Shown here piece by piece: positions 25,652 through 36,400 of a stretch of 64,000 nt of DNA. This DNA is from Lingula anatina (Eukaryota; Brachiopoda; Lingulata; Lingulida; Lingulidae), in contig NW_019775869.1 in the NCBI RefSeq assembly GCF_001039355.2, positions 505,268 through 569,267 on the forward strand. The letters run 5' to 3'. The position numbers and the translations under genes are program-made. Positions within the stretch are counted from its first letter, which is position 1, and every line of letters begins with the position of its first letter. The notes below the pieces were generated by a model that saw only the letters and a program-made list of their open reading frames with translations, made no database searches and had not been told where the DNA came from.

Positions 25652-28600
25652 TGGGGGGGGGGGTGAGATTTAATTTGTTTCAATATTGTGCCTTGTCATT
25701 AGTCTGCTCTGTTGTAAACCAAATTACAATTAAATGTTTTTAGTATAAATTTAAAAGAGAAATGTGACTAATAGATTAATAGTATGTAGGTATGTTACTA
25801 CTGTTATCTAATACAACTGTTTCAGAATGCCTGAAGAGTTTGGGACCAGGGGCACCAAGAATGGTGAGAGTGTACAATGATAGTATTGTCAGGCAGGCCT
25901 ACCCCATGCCTAGGCGGTTTGATGGGACAGAGGCCAATATGTATGACCTTGCCAGTGGTGATAAAACAGATGTGGATAAAGAATTAGCTTTACACCATTT
26001 CATTAGGCATCCTTCAAATTCCAAATGCACTGAGATAAGAGTGTTTGACTTGCTTTTCAAGGTGAGTTGTCCAGCTACACATGATTCGGGTTTTAACTTT
26101 TTGAGAACTTTTCCTTGGTGTCGAAATGATGGACTTGTCTTTATTTTTATTTATGTTCTTAAATGTGAATTTACTTTTTGATGTTACACACATCAGAATA
26201 GAACAGCACTGTAAGATGCATGTCATACTCTAGTTCCGTGCATTGGAATAGATGTTGTTCTTACAAGATGTTGTTACGGTAGTAGAATTTGACCTAAATA
26301 TTTATTTTCACAACATGATATCAAATACATTTTTTTCGAGGTGCCTTTCCATCTTAAGTAGCCCCCAGACCCCAAGTTAAAGAACACTTAGCCATTTTTT
26401 TTCTATGTTTTTTCTTACATGTCATGTTTGCTTTCAGGAATATCCTCAGGAAGTTACTGAGGAGCAGCTAATGATTTATGAAGACAAAGTCCTAGCTGCT
26501 GAGAGGGATGAATTAAGCAAAGTACAGTTGATCCTGTGCACCATTGCCACCAGTAAGAAACTTATAGCAAGGGCTAATATCAGACAGGTATGCATGGTAA
26601 TATTAGTACAGGGTTGGTTAATATTGAATGTGTTTACAAGTATTTAAAAAACACATAGCAAAACAAATCAGGGGTGCAAAAAACACCTGGTAGAATGTTG
26701 TGTCAAGTTGTTAACATTAGACAGTCAAGTTATAGACAATTACACATCAAAGTTTTATATTGAATATATTTGTAAGGAAAGGTGAAACTGATGCTCGCAA
26801 TAAAATGACCTATGAAAAGATTCACTACTTGTATAATTATCATGAATTGTTGGATGGATTATGTTTCTTCTTGAAGGTAATTATTGACGATGCAGAGATG
26901 TGTACAGAACCAGAGACTATAGCACCACTGGTTTACTGCAACCCAAGACAGGTGGTTCTAGTGGGAGATATTCAGCAAATGAAACCAAGAGTTTGGAGTA
27001 AAACTGCTAGAAAATTAGGGCTTGAAGTTTCTCTTTGTGAAAGGTATTCCCAGAAGGCTGTTCAGTTGAAGACCCAGTACAGAATGGTAAGGATGGATGA
27101 TCTTAATAAAAAATATTATAAAACAATGTATTGAATATGGATTTGGACATATTCTTCATGTTTTTCATTGTCAAAGAGATATAAAAGGTTCTATTTAGCT
27201 GTCTGGTCATGATAATTGAAAATGCTTTAGGTTTAATGCTAACACTGATGGCTGTCCACCTCTTCCAGCACCAAGGTATCTGCAGGTTCCTGTCCCCTGC
27301 TATATACAAGGGGTTACTGTGTGGGACAGAGGACTTGCTGAGGCCCTCCAACCTAAGTATGTGGCCAGCTGGCCCAGTCTGGCCTGTACTGGTTCACTCT
27401 GTCTTAGGTGAGGCCGAGACTGTCACAGTGAACACTGGGGGGAATAAGAAGAAATGCTCTAGGAAAAATGACTTGGAAACAAAGCATGTAGTAAGTATTT
27501 TATTTGTGCTTTTGGTCTACCATTGCTATATGTTATCAATTCTTCAACTGTATGTGTACTGATTGTTGAACTACTTCTGATAATGCAAAAAATAGTTTTT
27601 GGTTTGTTTAAAGTTAAAAGAAAATGAACTAGAAATGATACATAGATATTTGTTGCCATTTTTGTTTATCACAATTATATGATTTTTAAATTTCTGATAT
27701 TGATGTCAAACAAGTGTATATAAATATATGTATATATATATTGAATTGTTATTTTAGTTTGAATATTTTTATTCCTTCTACATGTTTATCACGAATGGTA
27801 AACTTGTTTCCCCAGGTTGATTATTGTGCCCAGCTGGTCACAACCTATGGTATAAGTCCAGGCAGTATTGTGGTACTCTCCTGTTATGAAGGACAGAAAG
27901 AGGAGATCAGTAATCAGTTGATGCAGAAAGAGTTGGCTGACATTTCTACACAGACAGTACTACAAGCACAAGGTAGTGAACTATTTTGACATTGAGATAA
28001 TTTGATTATATTCGATAATAATGTCTGCATTTTACTAAAAAATTAAGCTGTGCATTTTCCATTTTGATTTTTATCGCACATTTTCAATTTGCATTATTTA
28101 TCCATAGTCCTTTATTTTTGATTATATTTGATAATAATGTTTGCATTTCACTAAAAAACTAAGCTGTGCATTTCCCATTTTGATTTTTATCGCACATTTT
28201 CAATATTCATTATTTTTCCATACTACTTTACTTGTCTTAACATACTAATACAAGGCAAAATGTCGTACCAGTGGTCTCTCAAATATGGCTGCCCGAACAT
28301 ATCTTAACTTGAACTTTTCCTTTCTTTAAAAGGTAAAGAATGGGACTATGCTGTATTTTCAACAGTGTGTTCCTTGCCTGCTATCAGACAGGAGCACAAT
28401 CCAACTATTGCCTGGAAGGAGGAACATCTTGGACCCTTGGCAGACCACCACATGGTGACAGTGGCCCTGACAAGGGCAAAGAAGGGCTTAATTATTATTG
28501 GTAAGTCTCTATGGGCATCACAGAATTATCTGAAAAACAATGAATTGTGATTGTTTTGAATGCATAAATAAGTATCTCTTTAATTCTGTAATTTAAAGCA

Positions 28601-28768
28601 ACACCACAGACGGTGAAAATTTTTAAATATTTATTTGCAGTGACTTATATTTTGTATGACTTATATTTTGACTTTTTTTCAGGTAACACTGGCCTTTTGG
28701 AGTGTGATGGTAAGTGGAGGCAGCTGTTACAAAGTTACAGACAACTTCCAGGTGCAGTTGTCCTATAA
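5737..28768 (+). CDS. HELZ2-like: Giant HELZ2-like protein: TPR, CCCH zinc modules, two UPF1-type helicases, RNB region
   Basis: Exons: 5737-5867, 6278-6305, 6476-6676, 7011-7047, 7313-7434, 7679-7867, 8198-8249, 8449-8609, 8986-9067, 9215-9697, 10506-10619, 10837-12268 joined to 12468-12667 (assembly duplication removed), 12850-13171, 13603-13813, 16228-16335, 16715-17028, 17219-17434, 17726-18190, 18646-18837, 19039-19670, 19886-20049, 20543-20624, 20784-24780, 24980-25065, 25268-25546, 25826-26061, 26438-26587, 26877-27086, 27269-27490, 27816-27972, 28333-28500, 28683-28768. Phases agree throughout, giving 11,529 nt or 3842 residues; human HELZ2 is about 2650-2900. Order: TPRs (about 54-172), acidic/basic linker, five zinc modules (about 420-1200), helicase 1 (Walker A at 1653), RNB region (about 2510-2890), helicase 2 (Walker A at 3382, ending VALTRAK). 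Start ATG 5737 has a good context (AAGATGG). Known of the family: vertebrate HELZ2 is interferon-induced and has been reported as an RNB exonuclease and nuclear-receptor coactivator. Whether this copy does either is unknown. Confidence 0.88.
6476..7434 (+). other. TPR domain of the HELZ2-like protein
   Basis: Exons 6476-6676, 7011-7047 and 7313-7434 encode about 120 residues of canonical tetratricopeptide helices. Signature positions are seen at EGNMKFKEEMYNDAWVHY, ALFSNRAFCSIK, GRYFEALEDANLAI and TKAYYRKAVALKGLKKYKEA. Human HELZ2 has no TPR block that I know of, whereas the CCCH protein ZC3H7A/B begins with TPRs. The architecture here therefore combines a ZC3H7-like front end with a HELZ2 body. 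TPRs bind peptide tails of partner proteins, but the partner cannot be inferred from sequence. Confidence 0.85.
6738..6798. repeat. (GT)n microsatellite, intron of HELZ2-like gene
   Basis: About 28 GT units followed by GCGCACA, within the intron between exons ending 6676 and starting 7011. Confidence 0.97.
9890..10190. repeat. Imperfect tandem pair of an intronic dispersed repeat
   Basis: Two related blocks about 165 bp apart, each with AAATTTACTGAGTGGCTTT, then a GCAGGTTGCTTTC block, then AAAATC(A/G)GCA. The same core TTCGAAAATCAGCAT occurs at 14130-14220 and 14285-14370, so this is a family present in several introns of this gene. No ORF. Confidence 0.7.
10890..11081 (+). repeat. In-frame 24-bp coding minisatellite, eight units
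   Basis: Eight tandem 24-bp units encode repeats of the form YPASHQQG (variants YSSSHQQG, YPALHQQG, YPASHQQR, final degenerate YQASYVHG). It lies in the linker between zinc modules 1 and 2, at about residues 553-616. The units differ mainly at the second codon (TAC CC versus TAT TCC) and by single substitutions, with a homogeneous core CACACCAACAGGGG. Low-complexity Gln/Tyr/Ser/His tracts like this are usually disordered and vary in copy number between individuals. Confidence 0.93.
13172..13370. repeat. Intronic ~20-bp minisatellite (copy B)
   Basis: Tandem GGGCATTGTCAGTGGTGG-type units starting at the splice donor after exon 12850-13171. The paired allele copy has the same array at 15468-15645 with a different unit number and order, which shows it is length-polymorphic. 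Confidence 0.9.
13976..14051. repeat. GTC/GCC-rich trinucleotide-like repeat
   Basis: CTGTCGCCGTCC units repeated about six times, a strongly GC-rich patch in an AT-rich intron, next to copies of the TTCGAAAATCAGCAT repeat. It lies in the part of copy B that copy C lacks. Confidence 0.85.
14130..14370. repeat. Two tandem copies of a dispersed intronic repeat
   Basis: AAAATGCAGGTCAAGTTCG then AAAATCAGCATG/ATTATC...GGCCATTATT...AGAAGTTATGCTGTTTTTT appears at about 14132-14215 and 14288-14370. Related to the pair at 9890-10190. Confidence 0.8.
14535..16097 (+). other. Copy C: allelic repeat of zinc module 4-5 exons
   Basis: Contains exon end 14535-14931, exon 15146-15467 and exon 15887-16097, matching copy B exons 12270-12667, 12850-13171 and 13603-13813 in length (the last two exactly 322 and 211 nt) and splice phase. 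Only one of B or C can be in the transcript if the gene resembles its relatives. Copy C is directly joined to the next unique exon (16228), so C plus its flank is probably the primary haplotype here. If the duplication were real, the protein would carry seven CCCH modules and the exons would still be phase-compatible, so read depth is the deciding test. Confidence 0.75.
15468..15645. repeat. Intronic ~20-bp minisatellite (copy C)
   Basis: Same array as 13172-13370 in the other allele copy, with more GGCAGGGCATTGTCAGT units and fewer CATTGGTAGAG units. Confidence 0.9.
18646..21060 (+). other. Helicase 1 (UPF1-like SF1) of the HELZ2-like protein
   Basis: Motifs in order: LNDDQ (Q-motif region), Walker A GPFGTGKTE (18734), CTHSNSAADLYL (Ia), Walker B VDEGAQA (about 19310) with the catalytic Glu present, GDHMQMSP (III), LKKNYRSKMEILRFIS (IV), GVVAPYTDQV (20025-), VMNVQGKEFRALFISTVRS (V), LNTAFTRAQSFVGIVG (VI, with its arginine finger). 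All motifs expected for ATP hydrolysis in UPF1-family helicases are present. It spans six exons, and an MITE lies in the intron between motifs IV and V. Confidence 0.9.
20058..20245. mobile_element. MITE with ~30-bp terminal inverted repeats, 3-bp target duplication (copy 1)
   Basis: Left end GACTGCATTCCCAGAGATTT..., right end ...ATCTATGGGAATGGGGTC, which are inverted complements with few mismatches. Flanked by ATA on both sides (20055-20057 and 20246-20248). It starts 8 nt downstream of a HELZ2-like exon (ends 20049), so it forms part of the donor side of that intron. It shares ends and internal blocks (CTAAATTGCTGT, CCAGTTAAGCTGA-like) with the copy at 38699-38945. Short length, no ORF and 3-bp duplications suggest a PIF/Harbinger-type non-autonomous element. 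Confidence 0.75.
22380..23520 (+). other. RNB-type (RNase II/R-like) region with a degenerate active site
   Basis: Within the 3997-nt exon 20784-24780. Landmarks: LDFREKMTFAF, LLGVHVTDVAFFVKKGSYLDEEAR, IIPEQLQANHCSIQEGQDRLVMS, LNLPYYMSFTAPTQTYMDIVTQHL. Alignment to E. coli RNase II is gapless across the active-site loop for about 28 residues. Of the four metal-binding aspartates (D201, D207, D209, D210) only D209 is kept (D2537 here); the others read K2529, Y2535 and N2538. In the C-terminal PIRKY-type motif the catalytic Arg (R500) is Q2867 and its neighbour T2868. The fold is therefore recognisable but the nuclease centre is not. Known: human HELZ2 RNB activity has been reported, so this would be a lineage-specific loss. 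Confidence 0.8.
25581..25662. repeat. (GT)n microsatellite followed by a poly-G run
   Basis: About 35 GT units then GGTGGGGGGGGGG, in the intron after exon 25268-25546, within helicase 2. Confidence 0.97.
28004..28235. repeat. 116-bp tandem duplication in intron
   Basis: GATTATATT(C/T)GATAATAATG...ATCGCACATTTTCAAT occurs twice in a row (28004-28119 and 28120-28235) at roughly 90% identity, in the intron between exons ending 27972 and starting 28333. Confidence 0.88.
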
Positions 28769-30415
28769 TCAACTAGCCTGGTTTAGGAAGAGGTATCAAA
28801 GAATAACTAAACTGCTGCACTAGCAAGGATGCTATGTTGCTCTTTAAATGGATGATAGAATATGGAACCCTAGACTTATGCTTACAGACGTGGTCAATAA
28901 TTTACGTGTAAAAGTTTGCTGTCTTTCATTTAACATACACTCTTGATGAAATACACTCCAGTTGAGGACAGCCAATTGCTTTCAGTACTTCACACTTATA
29001 TTTGCTTTTATAGTACAGGAAACAACTTTATAATGCACATACATTTTTAATAATATGCGGACAAGGGAAAATTGAAATTTATTTTACATGGTAAAAGCCA
29101 ATTGATGAAAGAAAGTCCATTCCATCAAAACTTTTGTTTTTGTGGAAAAGTGTATTCATCTTTTACCATGATTATACTGAACATGTTGACCCGGATCATA
29201 GGATTTTCCTAACACTTTCACAGTTACATAATTGATAGACCCAGGAATTTATAATTGGCAGATGCATGCACCAGCTTTAAAATGATGAGCCAAAATGTGA
29301 AAAAGCTAGTGCCTTGAATGAAGTCTTGAAATTTTGCAAAGGAATTCAGTATTGACAGATTTGTGATGTGGAATTTAGCACCATTTTATTGTTTCAGAAG
29401 TGTAATTGCTATTGTTCTCAGCTACAGAGACAAATTCATTTATTTTTATTTAGTGGTGAACAGTTTAATTTGAAAAAAAAATATTAAAGCACAATATTAA
29501 CATTAAAATGATTTGAAAATCTTTGTAACCATGTCACATTTTATTTTGGGAACACCCTTTGGTAATAAAATGAAAAAAATTTCAAGTTGAACATTGAACT
29601 TAATGGCATGCATTTTGATATTCTTTAATCTAATTTGTTACTTAGCAAATAGTTTAATTATTTACAAGGTTTGAATAATTGCTTTTGCAGCTGCTGGAAA
29701 ATAAAAATAAATGAAACATGAAATTTAGTGTTTATTTTCTTTTATGGGAAAGGTACTGTTTGAGTAGGCTTCAGATGTTTTTTCAATAATATCAGAATTG
29801 GATTTAGAAAACAAGCATGGAGGTTTACATTAGAAAGAAATTGGTTCAAGTTTTCTACCAGGAATACAAGATAGAAGGAATATACTTGTTTTACAGTTGA
29901 ATTACTTTATATGTCCATTTTTTATATCGATGAAATATTTATATTTAATAACAGTGATTAAGTTAAATGTGGAATGGCATTAAGACAAAAATTAAATTCA
30001 TTCTCAAATTCTTTATTTAACCACTAGATACAAAAAAGTTATAACATTTCTAGAATTTCAACTGGAGTCTACACTAGTCTCTTGTACCAAATGCAGGAAT
30101 CTCAGTGTATCAAACACTTTGTAACCACCTAAATAGGACAACATTCATACAATATATACAACCTATGTAAACCTATAAAATTTAAACCTTGTAATATTGT
30201 CATCAACCTACTAATGGGCAACAGAAATAACAGAAAAGGACATGAAAGTTTGCATACCTGTGACTACTTCAGTTGATAAAAAATTAAAACTTCTCATCTT
30301 TCATTATTATTTGTAGCAAATAGTATGCTCGACTACTAAAATGTTTAACACAATACAAAAATGGTGATGACAAATAGCCATTTAAAATTTTTTTGGCAAG
30401 CTAAAACATATAACA
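28769..30415. other. 3' UTRs of convergent HELZ2-like and ATF7IP genes
   Basis: No coding signal. AATAAA hexamers on the plus strand at 29700-29705 and 29706-29711 are good candidates for HELZ2-like polyadenylation. On the minus strand an AATAAA (plus strand TTTATT at 30012-30017) is a candidate for ATF7IP. The two genes end tail-to-tail within about 300 bp of each other if these sites are used. Confidence 0.5.
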
Positions 30416-33400
30416 TCATTTTCCATTAGGAACTAAGTGAATGCTGCTTGGATCACTAAAAGGTCCCACTCGGCCATGCTTGTCTGCTGCGCGTACTGCA
30501 AAATGATAACGATTTCCTTCCTGAAACTGGGTCAAGGTACATGCCATGGGAAGTGGGAGAGCATTCACCTCACCAACCTGGTGAAAAAAAAATAAATAAA
30601 CATTACAGAATGTTTTAATTCCAAAACTTGAGTTCTGAAGTACTACAGTTTTTAAGAATCCAATATGAATTTTTTTTCATAACCTTCGTTTAATGATAAG
30701 AGGAGGAAAAGATATCCTGTATACAATGGGTGATCAATGGTCACTGTACTTGGTTCCAAAAGGTATCTTTTATTCATGAAAAAACAACTACTGCTGGTAA
30801 ATAAAAATAAATAAAAGTAGATAAAAGAGAGAGAGCTATGCCTATCATATGCAATTGAAATGATTAGATATGTCAACACTGCATGCACACTTTATTACTC
30901 TATAGCTGAAAAAAGTTCAAGTCAAAGATGGTTTGGCATTTGCATCGAAATCCCCTTGTCAGTTATCATGTGACAGCAGCTGAATTTAGAAGCTTGACAT
31001 ACATATTATTCAAGAAAAAAACAAACATGAATATGACTTTTAATACCTTTTTCCACAGACTTGTGCTGGGTGGTAATGACCCCTCCTGATATGCAAACAG
31101 CTGATAAGAGGATATGTGTTCATAACTGTATTCAACATTCATGTTCCAGGACAGCACAATACCTGAAATGGTGGGAACGAGTGAGAATCTAAGTATCTAT
31201 ATATCAAATGTGTCCTTTAACACACAACACTTGCATATATTTTTTCCACATATTATTCTAATGCTTCTTATAATTTTCTAAAATTAGTGTCAAGAAGGCA
31301 TTTTGATTCACTTACCTTGTGTGACTCTGTTAATTTTGAGATCAGGTTTTGGAGGAATAACTTTGGGCAGTTTTGTTGTGACATCCTGATTGGCTGGCAA
31401 CGGAGGTAGAGGTGCGGGATGCCTCTGTGAAATGACAAATTGATTTCAATCAGAATACAAAGGACTATCCTCTAATTTAATGTGTTTGGTCTGTCAAAGC
31501 AAACAAACCTTTTCAAATCCCAATAGTACTTTTCAAATCCCAATAGTACTTAAAATGCTATTCATATTACAGCTTAGACAGCAATTTATCAAAACTCAGC
31601 ATCTTCTAGTAACAAATAAGACTGAACATTGTGTGCAGACAACTTTGTGATCTATCTACTTCTCATGTGCAACATAACCACGAAGGGTGCCCAGTCACAT
31701 GATCTACAAATCAATCAACATAATCAGAAACATGCCAGCAAATGTTAATGATCTTGAATGGTATCAAATCCTTCTTCAGCCAATTTCAGCACAGCAATCA
31801 TTAAAGGATCTGTATACTATAAGTTCAATGCAGATTCAAGTGTCCCACGCATTTACATTGTCAACTTCAATACCAAAATACTAGACAGGAAGAAAAAAGC
31901 AAAATCCCAGAGGAAGCAGGAGTCTAATTCAACAAGCAGGAAAAGATATTTCACCTCAACAACCAATAATCACATGAGACAAGTAAATCTATTTTTGCTC
32001 ATTCCCAAACCACAAGGTGATATCCTACCAAATTATTTAGAATATCTTGTAACTGATTCCTTTTGTTTGCGAGGTGGCTTATTCTCCCCTGCATGCTTGT
32101 GCTTTCATCTCCAGCAGCTTCCACTGGCTGCAAGCCAACATAAGCAGCCTGTTAGACAAGGTAGCACAGGTAGGCAGTTTGCATTTGGTTCATATAATAT
32201 TTTGTGAAGTGATTACTTCTTAAATTTAAACATAAAAAGCATTGTAAATTAAACCATACAGAAGAGTTAATTTTAGAGAAATAAAAAAGGGAAGCAATAG
32301 TTAACCAAGCCCGATTGTATACCTTGTGGACCTAAAACGGGCAGAGGCAACACAAAATGCTAAACATATCTGAAGACTTATTTCCAACAACCCAAGTTTT
32401 CTACAACATTGTTACAAGTATATGTACTTACAGATTGTGCTGTAGAAGATACAGTGACAGTACTGGCAGGTTTCTGTACAGGTGCAGCATGGAGCGGGGG
32501 AGGTGGTATTGTCAACTGTTTTTTGGCTGACACTGTCACCTGCTGTGGAAGCTTGGCAGCTGTCTGAGTGACCACACTAGATGGCAAACTCTGCCTCAGT
32601 CCAGCACGTGTGACAAGACTAACCAGAGTAGGACGCGTCCCAACGGTTCCACTGGACACAGGGACCAGGGTAAACTGACTCGGGGCAGCAGGTGCCCCTG
32701 GCCTCTGTGGTAACACATACACTGCTCCGGTAGGATTAAATGATGATGTTGGCTGGAAGATCACTTGAGTACCTGGGCGGATTTGATTGGTTGACATCTT
32801 TTGCTGCATTATTTGACTTGGGTGAACCAGTGTCATACTGGTTGTCTTCTTCAGCTCTTGTGTTCCTCCACCACTACCCACATCATCATCAGTGAGATCT
32901 ATCACCTTACTGACAGTGGTGGTTACATTATTTCCTTTTCCAGCTGTGATACTAGTAGTCGCCAATTTCCCTGGCTGGTCCGTGGCTGCCTGAGAGGCTG
33001 GAGTCCCGACACTGCCTCTTGTTGGGGATGTGACCAGCATTTGCTTCCCTCCCACAATCTGAACATTGACCCCACTTCTCTGGGCTTCAATCATGGACCG
33101 CACTGTGGGGAGCTGGGTGGCAGGATTGGGGGATGCCGGGACAGGTCTCCCTGATGGCTGAACCTGCTGTTGAACAACACTTCCAATAACATTCACAGTC
33201 ATCTACAAGTTGCCATAAAAAAAAAGAAAAGAAAATATCTTTTCTGCTTGACAGGGAAGGTAAGCAAGCATAGCTGCAGCGAGACATCTATTTCAATTAC
33301 TTCTTAAGTAGTCAGTTGTCTGGCCAATAATATAATCAGGTAATTAATGTTCTTACCATATCTCATTGTATAATCTAATCAAGATTTCCATTGTTTTATC

Positions 33401-36400
33401 AGACACAAAATTTTCAAATACAATTGTAGGATTAAAATGGATTTAAATGGGCATAATTTCAATAATTTACACAGATAAACAAGCTTCTTACCGGCACAGT
33501 AGTTTGCCCACTCTGTACTAAGGAGGGCTGTGTTAACACTGTAGATGCTGGGCTAGTGACAGTAGACTTGGCCACACTACTAGCTGTCATTACAGGCACT
33601 AGCTGGAACTTGCCTGGACCTGGGGAGGTGGCAGTTTGTGACTTAGCATTCTGGTTCATTGCCCTCACAATCTGAAAGCAGAAACATTATCTTAAGTAAG
33701 AACAATTATACTAGAGTCTTTCATACATAATTTAAACAGAAGTTTGGGTGCTTATTTATTATCAATTTTAATGATAACTAAAATAAAGTATTTGTGGACT
33801 CAAAATACATTTATTTAACATATATATAACCGATTATGGCACACTAAACACACATGTACTTATATATAACAGCACACTGAAATTGGGCTATAAAATCTTG
33901 GGTGGGAGGAAAAAGACCAATTTAATCACTTCTAGGTTTCCCGCACCTTACAAGACCAGCATAGCCATACATATATATGAATACCAAGTTCTAGTAGCCG
34001 ACGATCTAATTCTCATTAAGTACAATCAATATGGGTAATTCATATATTAAACCGCAAACCTTCCAGTAAAAGGTCCTACTTACCATTTCTGGGAACAGCT
34101 GGGTTGCCACAGTTCTGGTTTGGATATGAGGCTGTTGAAAAGCAAAACGGGAACTTGTATTGTCTATCATGTATAAGATTATACACACAATCAACATCAT
34201 CTTGCTTGTATCTCTGAATAGATACTGCTTAAATTTACAGAGACAGCAAATCTAACATATGTACAGTACAGTGAATCAATAATGAAACCAATGTGACGTG
34301 TCAATAAATGTTCCTGGCCAATAAACACCAAATAGTTCAGACAGGAAAAAACAGAGACAGCAATTTCAACATATGTACAGAACAGCCAATCTTATTCAAA
34401 CCTTGATCTCAATTTCTCAATTTAATTTTTGACATAAAATAAATATGCTAAACAATAACAAACCACATAGCTTCCTTAGCTAAGACCTTAGCTTCTCATT
34501 ACACAAAAAAATACTTAAAAAAGACAGGTCAAAACCCCTAGCAGTTTAAGACAAAGTAATTGACCAAATCCACCTTCACCCAACTTAATAATGACAAGCT
34601 CTTTGCTCTTTACTACCATAACTTCACCACTCTACTGACCGCATATGGCAACAACTCACCTTAACTGCATGAGTGTGTTGCTTGTTGATGGCAATATTAT
34701 ATTTTTTCTTCATACGCTGGTGCTGTATGGTGAGTTCTAGGACCTGCTGCTGCATTTCTTTCACTTGTTGTTTCCATGCCTCATTGCAATTTTGCAAATC
34801 ACGAATCTTTTCATGGAGCTGGTTGATGACACCATCATTATTGGTTTTTAAGTTGGCTTCTACATGCCTTTTCAGATAAACTTCCAGTTGCTGAAAGATA
34901 GGATTTGGACTCTCATCTTAAACTTTCTCTGGAATAACATTTTATCTCCATTTAAATGCAACGATAAAAGTATAAGTGAAAATCGAAAGATTCATCTTAA
35001 TATTGAAACAAACACTTAACAACTGATTACACAAACTGCCAGATCCTCTTGTACAGTAACCTACCTGTCTTGTCAGTTTTACTTTCTTGGACTTCTTTTT
35101 GCAATTACTACTTGTGTCTTCTGAGTCGGCAGATGTTGATGAGGTAGTGTCAGCACTGTCTTTACTATCCACAGATGCGCTGTCCTCGTTATCCTCATGC
35201 GATGTCTCTGCATTCTCCAGAGGAACACGAGAGCCAAGCTTGTTTAATATTCCTTCTAAGCGAGACTTGCTATCCAGTTCACTTTTCACTTTCCCATCAG
35301 TGGTCTCAATCTCTGGCTTAATGGTCATATCATCAGTCTTGAAAACATTTTTAATATTATCAGATGTAAATGCATCTTCGTTTTTAAGAGTGAGTGACTT
35401 TGACTCTTGTGACTCTGAAGTTTCTGTCTCTTCCTTAAACTGAGATTTACTGTCCTCATCCTCAACATGAGGTTTTATATCTTTACTATCACAGATTGAT
35501 GGGTTTCTCTCCTCTTCTAGTCGTGGCTTCTTTAACACAAGATCCCTATTCTCTGGAGAGCCTGGAGGAGATCGTTTTGATGTGGGATCATTTGTTTCAG
35601 AGCCAGTTTCTGTGTTTGTTCTTACTGCAATTTTAAAAGCTGTTGGCTCATTTGATTCAACTGAATCTTGGTTGACTGGATGCCCATCTATGTTCTGACA
35701 ATTTACGATATTTTGGACACTGTTGGATATAAAATTGCTTTGATCATCAACATGAGTCTCACTTTTTGGGACTTCATTTTCAGTATTATTTGCAATAAAG
35801 TTATCTGAACTGTTTTGAGGTTCAATAATTTGAGTTTCCTTCCCAGATCTTTCTGATATGTCATCCATGTCACCCTGTAGCAATTCATCTTCTTTGTCCT
35901 CTGGAACCGTGTCATCTTCTTCGTCCCTTTGTAATGTCTCACTGTCCTTGTCATTTTCAAGAAGAATATCTTCTGTGTGATCTGGTAAAATTTTGTCACT
36001 TTCTAAAGTTTCATCTTTCACACCACCTTCCAATGTTTCTTCATTAAAATTGTCTACAATATTTTTGCCAGTATTATCTGATTTTGTATCTAAAATGACT
36101 ACTTGTTCAGAGGGATTTGTTAAATCTTGGCTGTGATTATCATCTAAATTAGGCTCTCCTTTAGTTTCTGAAAATGAATAGAATAGTATTTACATTCAGA
36201 CATATTTTGCAATACTTACACATGTCATAGGCCCTAAGGATTTCAAAATAATCAAGTCACAAAAAGGAATTGATTCGTTGTATCTAGCCCTACATAACTT
36301 ATGCTAGTTGAGAATGTTTATTCAGTTTTTGTTTTTGCATGTATAACTGCAGAGACTGTAAATGCCTTTTTACAATGAGCATTATATCTTAGCATTCCAT

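Larger units (their letters stand above)
25268..28768 (+). other. Helicase 2 (UPF1-like SF1), non-canonical Walker B
   Basis: Motifs: LNTEQHRAL, Walker A GCAGTGKTE (25390), Walker B IIDDAEMCTEPET (26880), GDIQQMKPRVW (III), LKTQYRM (IV), VLSCYEGQKEEI (27870-), AQGKEWDYAVFSTVCS (V), VTVALTRAKKGLIIIGN (VI). The second residue of the DExx box is Asp (D3567) instead of the catalytic Glu, and the last position is Glu, so the usual DEAG reads DDAE. The rest, including the arginine of motif VI, looks intact. ATP binding is likely, efficient hydrolysis less so. The stop TAA is 28766-28768. Confidence 0.87.

Noticed and set aside
31687-32207. Plus-strand ORFs of 65 and 149 codons
   Set aside because: They lie in an ATF7IP intron; the minus-strand exon phases on both sides are complete without any exon here, and the peptide resembles nothing known.
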